Assembly (NCBI GenBank): GCA_030684355.1
Contig: JAUXTN010000206.1
Location: 1-60,766 of the forward strand
Direction of reading: 5' to 3'
Length of the DNA: 60,766 nucleotides
From: Pseudomonadota bacterium
GTDB taxonomy: Bacteria; Myxococcota_A; UBA796; SXON01
Position 1 is the first letter of the stretch; each line of letters starts with the position of its first letter. Shown here in pieces: positions 53,357 through 60,766 of the stretch. The position numbers and the translations under genes were made by a program. The notes beneath the pieces were generated by a model. The model did no database searches. It saw only the letters and a list, made by a program, of their open reading frames with translations, and had not been told where the DNA came from.

Positions 53357-53412
53357 GGCTTTCTGGGCGCGGCTTTCTGGGCGCGGCTTTGTGGGGCCGG
53401 CTTTGTGGGGCC
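53357..53412. repeat. Four tandem 14-bp units
   Basis: Units GGCTTTCTGGGCGC twice and GGCTTTGTGGGGCC twice run head to tail directly after the terminator hairpin. They contain no coding frame of note. The pairwise likeness shows two duplication steps. Confidence 0.85.
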
Positions 53413-53465
53413 GAGTCCACTCCCGCCGGAGCGGCTGGAGTAGACTCGGGCGCAGGAGGCCTCCC

Positions 53466-54197
53466 ATGCTGCTTCTGCTCGTCCTGGTCGGGTGCGCGGT
53501 GGAGGTCGAGGGGGACGACGCCGGCGAGTGCGGCGACGGCGCCGACAACGACGGCAACGGCTACTTCGACTGCCTGGACAACGGGTGCGGCGGCAGCCCG
53601 GACTGCGCCGAGCCGGCGGACACGGACACCGATTCGGACAGCGACACGGACACCGACACGGATTCGGACACGGACACCGACACCGACACCGACACGGATT
53701 CGGACACCGACTCGGACACGGACACCGACACGGACACGGACACGGATACGGATCTCACGGGGTTCGGGAGCTACGAGCTGGAGATGGTCGTGACGTGGAC
53801 CTTCCCCTCGGGCGGCTTCGACGACTGCGTCCTCACCTACGACGGGACCGGCGACCACTTCGAGACCGACGGCGGCCGCGTGTCCTTCTTCGGCCCCTAC
53901 ACGCGTCTCTCGACCTGCACCGACCACGCGGCGATCGAGTCGTTCTTCCCCTGGTACGACCGCGCCACGGAGGAGGCCTACGTGAGCTTCGTGTTCACGG
54001 ACGGCGGCACCACGCTCGACGAATGGTACGCGGACGACGCCGAGGTGGCCGTCCGCGAGCGCGCCGAGTGGCAGATGTTCGACATGGGGGAGCCCTACGA
54101 TCCCGACGTCGCCTTTGCCCGCTACAGCGAGGTCTACACGGAGAGCGACGGGTCGTTCGCGGTGACCTACCAGGTCGAGGTGTCGTTCTTTCCGTAG
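53466..54197 (+). CDS. Lipoprotein with Asp/Ser/Thr repeat linker
   Basis: A 243-residue lipoprotein from ATG 53466 (AGGAGG just upstream). Signal ends LVLVGC (Cys10). Residues 22-48 hold a mini MopE-like Cys segment (CGDGADNDGNGYFDC, CGGSPDC). An uninterrupted Asp-Thr/Asp-Ser linker covers about 52-96. The C-terminal domain (about 98-243) is a small beta structure with no recognised family (YELEMVVTWTFPSGGFDDC, two Cys, ending VTYQVEVSFFP). The layout Cys anchor, acidic linker, small globular domain repeats that of the esterase lipoprotein at 19884, so these look like surface-display proteins with interchangeable heads. Single gene. Confidence 0.85.
   Translation: MLLLLVLVGCAVEVEGDDAGECGDGADNDGNGYFDCLDNGCGGSPDCAEPADTDTDSDSDTDTDTDSDTDTDTDTDTDSDTDSDTDTDTDTDTDTDLTGFGSYELEMVVTWTFPSGGFDDCVLTYDGTGDHFETDGGRVSFFGPYTRLSTCTDHAAIESFFPWYDRATEEAYVSFVFTDGGTTLDEWYADDAEVAVRERAEWQMFDMGEPYDPDVAFARYSEVYTESDGSFAVTYQVEVSFFP
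53619..53753 (+). repeat. Asp-Thr/Asp-Ser coding tract
   Basis: About 135 bp encode alternating Asp with Thr or Ser. The mix of codons (acc, acg, agc, tcg) shows selection for the peptide rather than recent slippage alone. Confidence 0.85.
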
Positions 54198-54365
54198 CGC
54201 CCAAGCGGAAACCCGGCATTGCTTGACGACTACGCCGGGACTCGGCTATCGCTTCGGGCGAGGAGCAATCCCGTGCGTTGTTTCGGTCGTCCCCGGGATT
54301 CCGGTCATCCTTGCCACGATGCGCTCTCCCACGGATGCGCGGACCCGAATTCGCTCCGCGCGATT

Positions 54366-55268
54366 GTGTCCAACGTGGTGCACGACGGGCGGGTGACTCC
54401 GGAGCGCGAGGCCGAGTTCCAGGCCTTCATAGAGGCGCACGAGCTCACCTTGTACAACGCGGAGGACCTGCGGATCGCGTTGGAGACGCAGTGGAAGCAC
54501 CTGTGTTGGGGCCGGCCCGAGGACGCCGCGTTCCTCCTGCCGTCCAACGCCGCGAACGAGGTGACGTCGCTGCCGGAGGACGCCCGGCTCTTCCGGCTCC
54601 TCAACCTCTCGGGCGTGGTGCCGTGGTTCCCTGACAAGGAATGGGACCTGGGGCTCCGTCGCGAGGGGCGCCCGTTGACCCCCCGGGAGGGGTTGGACGC
54701 CGCGCTCGGGAGCTCCGACACCGAGTGGCGTGATGCCGTGGTGGTGGCGATGTTGGGGCAGCTACACACCATGAACGTCGCGCAGGTCTACCACCCGCTC
54801 TGGTGCACGCCCTGGGACGATCTTTGTCGCCTGATCCCCTCTCCCGCCGAGGTTCCGGTCGCCCGGCTCCTCGGCGCAGTCGGCGTGGCGGGCACAGCCG
54901 GGACCTGGTGGATGGGGTTCAACTACCGGCGCCCGCCCCGCACCCGGATCTTCCGGCCGACCCTCCTCGACGGTCCCCGGTACGCGTGGCACTTCCCCAC
55001 CGATCCGTTCGTGAAGCCAGCGGACAGCGGGCGGGCGATGGACCTCTCGGGGACCGCCGGGGGCGCGCCGCTGCGCGAGTACGTGCACGCCTACGTCCAG
55101 CACACCTTCGACGACTGGCGCCATGGCGGCTTCGTCCTGGGGCAGCTCGCGGCGGACGTCGCCACCGGCGCGATCCCGGACCTTCGGGGCGCGCACGCGC
55201 GGCGGTTGCCGGAGCTCTCCAGCGAGGGCTTCTCCAGGTGGATGTCCGACCCCATGGGGATCCTGTGA
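54366..55268 (+). CDS. Unknown protein A of a coupled pair
   Basis: About 300 residues from GTG 54366 (MSNVVHDGRVTPEREAEFQAF); the frame is open back to TTG 54219, and that upstream part is Arg/Cys-rich and doubtful. There is no signal peptide or membrane segment. It contains many Trp and Pro, with stretches such as WGRPEDAAFLLPSNAANEV, VVPWFPDKEWDLGLRREGRPL and GFNYRRPPRTRIFRPTLLDGP. I recognise no family or catalytic motif. Its stop overlaps the GTG of protein B (GTGA at 55265), so both are likely made in fixed ratio and may form a complex. The GC content near the start is lower than average. Confidence 0.65.
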   Translation: MSNVVHDGRVTPEREAEFQAFIEAHELTLYNAEDLRIALETQWKHLCWGRPEDAAFLLPSNAANEVTSLPEDARLFRLLNLSGVVPWFPDKEWDLGLRREGRPLTPREGLDAALGSSDTEWRDAVVVAMLGQLHTMNVAQVYHPLWCTPWDDLCRLIPSPAEVPVARLLGAVGVAGTAGTWWMGFNYRRPPRTRIFRPTLLDGPRYAWHFPTDPFVKPADSGRAMDLSGTAGGAPLREYVHAYVQHTFDDWRHGGFVLGQLAADVATGAIPDLRGAHARRLPELSSEGFSRWMSDPMGIL

Positions 55269-56215
55269 GCCCCGGCGCCCGATTCGCGAACGAGGCGGGC
55301 GCAGGGCTTGCTCCGCCGTTGGAAGCGGCTACCTGGAAGGGCATGTCGAAGTCTCTCTCGGGGACGATCGCCGTGGCGGTGCTCCAGTGGCTCCGTGTAG
55401 AGCCGCCGGGCCACCCGCCGATGCAGCAGATCTTGCTAGGGTGGGGCACCCACGCGCCGCCGGGGATGGACGAGCCCGCCCCGTGGATCCTCGAAGCGCT
55501 CCACGCCGAGGGCGATCCGGCGTTGGTCGACCGGATGGCCGCCCGGCTCGCCGCGTGGCTCGACACGGAGCCCGATCGCCTCCCGCCGACCCTCCTGCGG
55601 GACCAGCGACTCTACAGCGCGCTCGTGCTCGCGGCGGGGCTCGAACGGCCGGAGCTGTTGTTCCTCCCGTTGCATCGCGTCTATACCCGCCAGGCGCTGG
55701 ACGGACACTGGCGTGGGGTCCCGCTCCGCCGGCGCCTGCGCGAGGCGCTGATCGTCAACCAGGTGGACGCGACGATGCTGGACGTGTGGCAGCAGATGCG
55801 CCGCGACCACGGGCACCCTTTCCTCGGGGGGGACGCCGAGATCGGGCGGATGGCGTGGGAGAGGGCGGTCGCCGCCGTGCAGGAGCGTCTACGACCGGAG
55901 GACACGCGCGTCCTCCGCGATGACGTACGCCGGATGCACCCGGCCGATGCCGCCGACGAAGCGGTGGACGGCGCCTTCCGCTGGTTCTCCTGGTACGTGG
56001 CCTTCGCCCGGATCCAGGGCACCCCCGAGCGGCACGTGTTGCCCGAGGCCTACAAGTTCGCGGCCCAGGACCGGAACGTACCGGAGGCGCTGCGCTCGCT
56101 GTCGCTGAGCCTGGACGCCATGCGCGCCGTGGCCACCCGACTGCGGGCCGAGCACCGGCCGTTGCGCGGCGGCGTGAGCCAGCGCCGCCTCGTAGGGCCG
56201 CCGGAGGTCTTCTAG
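55265..56215 (+). CDS. Unknown protein B of a coupled pair
   Basis: A 316-residue protein from GTG 55265. Mostly helical, with several Trp and Arg (WKGMSKSLSGTIAVAVLQWLRV, FRWFSWYVAFARIQGTPERH, LRSLSLSLDAMRAVATRLRAEHRP). No signal, membrane segment, nuclease, helicase or nucleotide-binding motif was seen. It is translationally coupled to protein A. The pair is followed by a convergent response regulator and GAF kinase, but nothing links them functionally. The family is unknown; both frames are clearly coding by their length and overlap. Confidence 0.72.
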   Translation: MSPGARFANEAGAGLAPPLEAATWKGMSKSLSGTIAVAVLQWLRVEPPGHPPMQQILLGWGTHAPPGMDEPAPWILEALHAEGDPALVDRMAARLAAWLDTEPDRLPPTLLRDQRLYSALVLAAGLERPELLFLPLHRVYTRQALDGHWRGVPLRRRLREALIVNQVDATMLDVWQQMRRDHGHPFLGGDAEIGRMAWERAVAAVQERLRPEDTRVLRDDVRRMHPADAADEAVDGAFRWFSWYVAFARIQGTPERHVLPEAYKFAAQDRNVPEALRSLSLSLDAMRAVATRLRAEHRPLRGGVSQRRLVGPPEVF

Positions 56216-56242
56216 GGCCGCTGCCACGCCGCCCGGCCCGTT

Positions 56243-56722
56243 CTAGCGCCGCCGGGCCTCCCCGCGTCCGACGGCGCGGAGCCACTCCACCAGCGGCTCG
56301 ATGCTGTCGGTCTTCTCGGCGTACTCCACCTGCGGCGGGCGATCGCCCCACTTGACCTCCTCGTCGCGCAGCACCGTGTAGAGGAGGATGGGGGATCGGA
56401 ACCCGCCGTCCCGCAGGGAACGCGCGCAGCGGATCCCCGCGCCCGCGAGCCCCTCTTCGCGCACCTCGTCCGGGCGCGGCGGGGCGTCCGGCCGGTTGTG
56501 GGTCCACTGGATCATCCCGTCGATGACGCAGGCGTCGTACCCGGCGGCGAGCACCTTCGTCCGCCGCTCGAGGAGCTCGTACTCGGTCTCGACGACGTCC
56601 TGGTCCCAGTCGATGCGGGCGGGGACCTTCCGCACCTCTTCGATGATGAGCTCGGCCTGATCCGGGTCGTCCTCGATCAGCAGGACCCGGAGCACCCTCT
56701 TCTTGTCGCGGATGACTCTCAT
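56243..56722 (-). CDS. Response regulator receiver-domain protein
   Basis: A 159-residue protein with a receiver of unusual shape. VLLIEDDPDQAELIIEEV has the acidic pair, YDACVIDGMIQW carries the phospho-Asp (about residue 68), LLYTVLRD the Thr and EYAEKTDSIEPL the Lys. About 30 residues with Pro and Glu are inserted after the active site (PDAPPRPDEVREEGLAG), compared with a normal receiver of 120. There is no output domain. It starts 71 bp downstream of the GAF-rich kinase on the same strand and is very likely its partner. Confidence 0.82.
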   Translation of the reverse strand: MRVIRDKKRVLRVLLIEDDPDQAELIIEEVRKVPARIDWDQDVVETEYELLERRTKVLAAGYDACVIDGMIQWTHNRPDAPPRPDEVREEGLAGAGIRCARSLRDGGFRSPILLYTVLRDEEVKWGDRPPQVEYAEKTDSIEPLVEWLRAVGRGEARRR

Positions 56723-56793
56723 TGGGGCCTCCTATCCGGGGAAATACGGGTTGCCGCGAGTATGCGCCGCCGGGGCGCGTCCGGCGCGTCCGG

Positions 56794-59166
56794 CTAGCCG
56801 GGAAAGCACAGGCAGACCTCGGTTACGTCGCCGACGGTGGGGCGAAGGTCGAGCGTGCCGTTGTGGACCGCCATCACCTGGTCCACGATCCAGAGGCCGA
56901 GCCCGGACCCGGCGCCCGTGATGGCCTCGGCGGCTTCGCTCCGCCACCCGCGGGTCTTGGCCCGCGGCAGGTCCTCCACCGCGAGCGCGATGCCTTTGTT
57001 GCGGAACAAGAGCGCGAGGCCGGCGGTGCCGGCGCGCTCGACGCTCATCGTGACGCGCTCGCCGCGCCAGCTGTACTTGATGGCGTTGTCGAGCACGTTG
57101 TAGACGCACTGCTCGAGCAGGTCGTAGTCCACGAGCGCGGTCACCCCTTGCTCAAAGAGCGCCTTGACCGCCTCCTCGTCGACCTCCACCCGCACGCGGA
57201 TGCGGCGTGCCTGGAGGGAGCCGTCGGCGGCGGCGAGCCCGAGAAGGCGGGAGATGCGGTGGACCTCCATGGGCTCCAGGTGAAGCGCGAGGGCCTTCTT
57301 CTGCGCGTGATCCGCCAGGACCCGCAGGCTCTGCGCGACGCGGCGGGCGCGGCGGAAGAGGCCGCGAACCTGGACCGCTTCGCTCCGGATGGCGTCGAGA
57401 TCGTAGAGGGTCAGCTCGCTCGCGCCGAGCATCTTCAGGAGCTTGCTCGCCCGCAGGATCGCCTGGTTGATGGGCGTCTTCAGCTGGTGCGCGAGGTCCT
57501 GGTAGGCGAGCGCCTCGTCCTTCTGGCGGGCCTCCAGGTCCCGCACGACCTGGGAGAGGCGGCGCGACAACGCGAGGTGGGTGCCGAGCAGCGGCATCAC
57601 GTAGTCCTGCGCCGCGGGCGTGAACCCGGCGCGATCCCGCGTGTACACGTCGATGACGCCGTATTGGTGCCGGCCGAGGGCGATCGGCGCCGAGAGCTGC
57701 CAGCGCATGTCCGGCACGAGCGGCTCGTAGCGGGGATCGTCCGCGGGGACCGCGATGGACTGGCCCTTCTGGAGGGCCTCGGCGCCCGCCGAGGGGCCCG
57801 ACGTGGGGAGCGGCAACCCGGGGTTCGTGGTCGCGGAGACGTCCAAGCGCTCCAACCGCAGGTCCCCATCGAGCCGCCGGCCGATGGCCGCGTGCGCCCC
57901 GCTCACCACGCGGCTTGCGAGGGCCACCATGGCCGCCTGCTGTCCGGCGCGGGACTGCGCGGGGTTGCGGGCAACATTCTCGCTCTCCCGGGCGAGCGTC
58001 CGCGCGACGTCCGACCACTCCTCCGCGAGCCGACGGGCCTCGGAGCGCTCGAGGGAGGCGCCCCACACCCCGCCGAGCTGCGCGGCGGCGACCTCGAGGT
58101 TCCGGAGGTCGTCCTCGGCGAAGTAGAAGGGCGGGTGGCGCGGCGCGCAGACGCGGAGCGCGCCGAGGAAGCGGCCTCCCGAGTGGACCGGAACCACCAT
58201 GGCGCTCACCGGCGGGATCGCGTCGGGCCCGACGCCGAGCTGCTCCTGCAACAGCGGGCGGATCTCCAGCGAGTCGTCCCAGGTGAGGCCCTCGTACCGG
58301 TCGGCGAGATCATCGGCGTCCCGGGCCATGCGTACCTTGTCGAAGATCCGCACGGCGCGGCGCTCGCGGAGCACCCAGGTGGTGATGCCGGTCCCGCCCT
58401 GGTCCTCGCGGTACTCGCATCGCCGCACCCGCGCGGGGACGGTGCTCGCCACGAGGCTCCAGCGGCCCCCGTGGCGGAGGTCCTGCTGCAGGAACGTGGA
58501 CACCTCGAAGGCGTCGAACAGCCGCGCCGCGTGGGCCACGAGCCGCTCCGCGAGCCGCGCGCGCCACCCCTGCTCGGCGGCCTCCTGGTCCTGGACGACG
58601 GGCGCCGCGCTGTCGCGGACGTCCTGCTCGAAGTCGTTGAGGAGCCGCACCGCGCCCCGATCGCGCACCGCCTCGTACAGCGCGGGCAGCAACGTCGGGA
58701 GCACCGCGAGCTCGGCCAGCAGGGCGTCGGGATCGCGCACCCGGTCGGGAAAATAGAGGTTCACCGTCGCCCGCGTGCCGCCGAGGCGCAGCGGGATCGC
58801 CACCATCTCGTGCACGCCCTGGCGCGCGAGCTCGGCCCCGAAGGCGAGGTGCGGGTCGTCCACCGCGACCCGTCGGGGCTCCTGGCGAAGGATGGCCTCT
58901 CCGGTCACGCTCCGCGCGAGCGGGAGGTCCGGGGGCAGGAACCCGTGGGCGTCCCCGGCGACCCACGCGGCCCGCGCGAGGAGGCGGACCGTGGGCGCCC
59001 CGCTCTTCCGGGTGGCTTCGGCCCACAACACGCAGGCCTCGGCGCCGACCTGCCGCGCGAGCACCTCCAGGAGCCCGCGGAGGCCCGCCGGCCCCCCCTC
59101 CTGGCCGCGCCCGATGGATGCGTGGACCAACTCCATCGGATCGAGACGAGCGGGCGCGAACGTCAT
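56794..59166 (-). CDS. GAF-rich soluble sensor histidine kinase
   Basis: A 790-residue protein from ATG 59166; the open frame further up to 59871 overlaps the dehydrogenase and is not used. Three GAF-like domains can be traced (about 10-165, 190-375 and 395-530), for example VLWAEATRKSGAPTVRLLARA and HEMVAIPLRLGGTRATVNLYFPD; SAMVVPVHSGGRFLGALRVCAP; and LSAPIALGRHQYGVIDVYTRD. The kinase has an unusual H-box, AYQDLAHQLKTPINQAI (His about 559), N-box YNVLDNAIKYSW and G-box GAGSGLGLWIVDQVM. No membrane segment. It forms a two-component pair with 56243-56722 and is divergent from the dehydrogenase at 59387 across 220 bp. Confidence 0.88.
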   Translation of the reverse strand: MTFAPARLDPMELVHASIGRGQEGGPAGLRGLLEVLARQVGAEACVLWAEATRKSGAPTVRLLARAAWVAGDAHGFLPPDLPLARSVTGEAILRQEPRRVAVDDPHLAFGAELARQGVHEMVAIPLRLGGTRATVNLYFPDRVRDPDALLAELAVLPTLLPALYEAVRDRGAVRLLNDFEQDVRDSAAPVVQDQEAAEQGWRARLAERLVAHAARLFDAFEVSTFLQQDLRHGGRWSLVASTVPARVRRCEYREDQGGTGITTWVLRERRAVRIFDKVRMARDADDLADRYEGLTWDDSLEIRPLLQEQLGVGPDAIPPVSAMVVPVHSGGRFLGALRVCAPRHPPFYFAEDDLRNLEVAAAQLGGVWGASLERSEARRLAEEWSDVARTLARESENVARNPAQSRAGQQAAMVALASRVVSGAHAAIGRRLDGDLRLERLDVSATTNPGLPLPTSGPSAGAEALQKGQSIAVPADDPRYEPLVPDMRWQLSAPIALGRHQYGVIDVYTRDRAGFTPAAQDYVMPLLGTHLALSRRLSQVVRDLEARQKDEALAYQDLAHQLKTPINQAILRASKLLKMLGASELTLYDLDAIRSEAVQVRGLFRRARRVAQSLRVLADHAQKKALALHLEPMEVHRISRLLGLAAADGSLQARRIRVRVEVDEEAVKALFEQGVTALVDYDLLEQCVYNVLDNAIKYSWRGERVTMSVERAGTAGLALLFRNKGIALAVEDLPRAKTRGWRSEAAEAITGAGSGLGLWIVDQVMAVHNGTLDLRPTVGDVTEVCLCFPG

Positions 59167-59386
59167 CAACTGACTCTGCCGAACAACCCTGGGCGCGTCA
59201 ACCCAGACCCCGCGCGGAACGCGCGCCAGGGGGCGCCGGCACGGCGGCCCCGTCCATCGAGGATCGCCCCGCCGATCCCGGGGCGCGCGCGCGGGTTCAT
59301 CGGCCTCCGCCGCTCGACGGCTTGCCAGCCGCCAGCCCGTCGGGAAGGATGCGGGAGCGCGAACCCCTCGCCGCCCCGGAGGTTGC
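59167..59386. other. 220-bp divergent intergenic region
   Basis: Between the GAF kinase and the dehydrogenase. GC-rich, with no clear dyad or coding frame of its own. Holds both promoters. Confidence 0.45.
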
Positions 59387-60664
59387 ATGTCCCACATCCT
59401 CACCACCTCGATCGAACGCGACGTCGTGCTCGGCGGCGAGCCGTTCGCCCTGGTCGTCACCACCACCCACGCCGGAGGGGAGCGCGCCGTCACCGCCGTG
59501 CATCGCCAGGCGTTCGCCCGTCGCATCGGGGGCGTGCGCATCGTCGGGCTGATGACGGAGGCGGCCCAGCGGGTCGAGGTGGCCCGGCTCTCCGCCGCGA
59601 TGACCCGGAAGTGCGCCGCCGCGGGGCTCCCCGCCGACGGCCAGAAGACCGTCGTGATGGCGCCCGCTGGCCCCCCGGCCGAGCGCGCCGATCGCGTCGC
59701 CCTGCTGGCCGCCCACGAGCGCTTCGTCCGCACGGTCGATCCGGGCGTCATCTTCGGCCCCGACATGAACGTCGACGAGGCCATCCAGGACGACCTCGAC
59801 GCCATCCCCGAGCTGGCGGGGCACGTGACCGGGCTCTCCGCGGGGAACGGGGGCCTCGGCATCGACGACACCGGCTACACCGCCTACGGGCTCAACGTGG
59901 CGCTCGGGACGCTCGCCCGGGCCCCGGCCACCGCCACGGTGCAGGGGTTCGGCGCCGTCGGCGGCCACCTGGCCGTGCTGCTCGTGGCGCAGGGCGTGAA
60001 GATCGTCGGGGTGAGCAACGTGCTCGGCACGCTGGAAGACCCCGCCGGCATCGACGTGGTGGCGCTGTTCGCGCGCGTGCACCGGGAGGGAGACCGCGCC
60101 CTGCCGCACCACGCCGAGCTCGTCGGAGGGCGGTGGTCGCCCGCGCCGGACCGCCTCTTCGCCGTGCCCGCCGAGCTCTTCGTGCCCGCGGCGCGCACGT
60201 CGGTGCTCTCGCTGGCCGGCGAGACCGTCGAGAACCCCCAGGTCCAGGCCGTGGAGGAGTGGTACGCGGCCACCGCGCCGCGCGTCGTGTGCGAGGGCGC
60301 CAATGCGCCGCTGACGCCCGCCGCCGAGCAGTACCTGGAGGCGCGCGGCGTGCAGGTGCTCACGGACTGGGTGGTCAACTGCGGCGGGCTCGTGGGCTGC
60401 TGGGTGGAGCACCTCGAGCGCGCCACGCTGCGGGCGGAGCCCCACCGCCGCGAAGAGGTCCACGCCGGCGCGTTCGCGTCGATCGGGCGCGTGGTGGCCG
60501 CGAACGTCCGCCAGCTCGTCGCCGGCGGCGCGGGCTCGCGCGAGCGGGCCGACGTCATCGCGACCCAGAACCGCGCGCGGCTCCTGGAGGCCTGGAACGC
60601 CTCGCCGATCGCGGATCCGAGCGAGCGGGCGCGGGACCTGGCGGGGCGGGAGGACTTGTTCTGA
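59387..60664 (+). CDS. Glu/Leu/Phe/Val dehydrogenase family protein
   Basis: A 425-residue protein. The substrate half has GGVRIVGLMTEAAQRVEVARLSAAMTRKCAAAGL with the first catalytic-type Lys, and DGQKTVVMAP for the glycine-loop Lys (GGGK in typical enzymes, DGQK here). GPDMNVDEA replaces the usual GEDxGT-type motif. The NAD fold has TVQGFGAVGGHLAVLL. The end matches strongly: CEGANAPLTPAAEQYL and VLTDWVVNCGGLVG. Family members deaminate amino acids oxidatively. The altered substrate-site motifs mean the substrate could differ from the usual four. Start ATG 59387. It is the last gene in the window. Confidence 0.87.
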   Translation: MSHILTTSIERDVVLGGEPFALVVTTTHAGGERAVTAVHRQAFARRIGGVRIVGLMTEAAQRVEVARLSAAMTRKCAAAGLPADGQKTVVMAPAGPPAERADRVALLAAHERFVRTVDPGVIFGPDMNVDEAIQDDLDAIPELAGHVTGLSAGNGGLGIDDTGYTAYGLNVALGTLARAPATATVQGFGAVGGHLAVLLVAQGVKIVGVSNVLGTLEDPAGIDVVALFARVHREGDRALPHHAELVGGRWSPAPDRLFAVPAELFVPAARTSVLSLAGETVENPQVQAVEEWYAATAPRVVCEGANAPLTPAAEQYLEARGVQVLTDWVVNCGGLVGCWVEHLERATLRAEPHRREEVHAGAFASIGRVVAANVRQLVAGGAGSRERADVIATQNRARLLEAWNASPIADPSERARDLAGREDLF

Positions 60665-60766
60665 GGGGTTGATTGGCGGGGGCGAGTGGCTTTGGGTGCG
60701 CGGGGCGCGCTGGGGGCGGGCGCGTGGAGGGGGGGCGTGGGGGTGGCGGCGCGCGGGGCGGTGTTG
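60665..60766. other. Terminal 102 bp, G-rich on the plus strand
   Basis: Runs of G and GGGGGGG occur but no gene start is visible. All three minus-strand frames are open and Pro-rich, so it may be the end of a gene entering from the right; this cannot be decided from so short a stretch. Confidence 0.3.

Noticed and set aside
59167..59871. Extended N-terminus for the GAF kinase
   Set aside because: The frame runs over the start of the dehydrogenase; ATG 59166 begins where the GAF-like domain starts.
56722..60672. Plus-strand open frame of 1316 codons opposite the GAF kinase
   Set aside because: Shadow; it spans the divergent intergenic region and both neighbours, with no domain of its own.

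Overview
The window is about 60.8 kb of very GC-rich DNA that reads as a chromosomal segment of a deltaproteobacterium, most likely Myxococcota. The evidence is cumulative: a MYXO-CTERM-like sorting tail (product ending at 51443), MopE-type Asp/Cys repeat proteins, thrombospondin type 3 repeats, many lipoproteins with (Asp-Thr)n linkers, FG-GAP and lamin-tail-domain surface proteins, and many histidine kinases. No rRNA, tRNA, phage or IS gene was recognised. Species cannot be named from the sequence alone.

Layout. 0-7.3 kb: a Pro/Ala-rich protein running off the left edge and a coiled-coil partner (minus), a receiver-like protein lacking its phospho-Asp, a 156-bp foldback sequence, a class III sirtuin coupled to an FG-GAP lipoprotein, a methyltransferase, a flavin reductase, a periplasmic HMA protein and a START-like secreted protein. 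7.3-19.1 kb: a geranylgeranyl-reductase-like flavoprotein coupled to a large MopE-repeat lipoprotein, ThpR, a GH15 glycosidase coupled to a CHASE-type histidine kinase, a cytochrome-MopE-cytochrome fusion, and a divergent MDR oxidoreductase/LysR pair. 19.1-38 kb: an orphan beta-rich protein, a pectinacetylesterase-like lipoprotein, a giant SPATA20-NHLRC2 fusion, a hybrid kinase, an amidohydrolase, a Gcr-type membrane protein, a CotH-kinase lipoprotein operon, an OmpA lipoprotein, an MFS carrier and a His-rich CDF metal exporter.

38-48 kb: a lipoprotein coupled to a CoA-binding protein, then a signalling block (double-core hybrid kinase coupled to a single-domain response regulator, a small HTH protein converging on it, and a PAS-GAF-PAS kinase), then MutS2. 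48-60.7 kb: a 1095-residue TSP3-repeat protein with a MYXO-CTERM-like tail followed by an OmpA-type barrel protein, a terminator and short tandem repeats, a (DT)n lipoprotein, a coupled pair of unknown proteins, a GAF-rich kinase with a response regulator, and a Glu/Leu/Val dehydrogenase homologue.

Recurring themes. Gene pairs that overlap by 4 bp (GTGA or ATGA) are common and link unrelated functions (sirtuin + lipoprotein, glycosidase + kinase, MopE lipoprotein + flavoprotein). About a third of the genes encode exported Ca-binding, repeat or surface proteins, and there are five sensor kinases. I found no obvious defence island or secretion system. The most unusual items are the SPATA20-NHLRC2 fusion, the cytochrome-MopE-cytochrome fusion, the 156-bp foldback, the palindrome carrying both stop codons of convergent genes, and the 20-bp triplication at the mutS2 end. 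All family calls are from reading motifs by eye; no database search was run.
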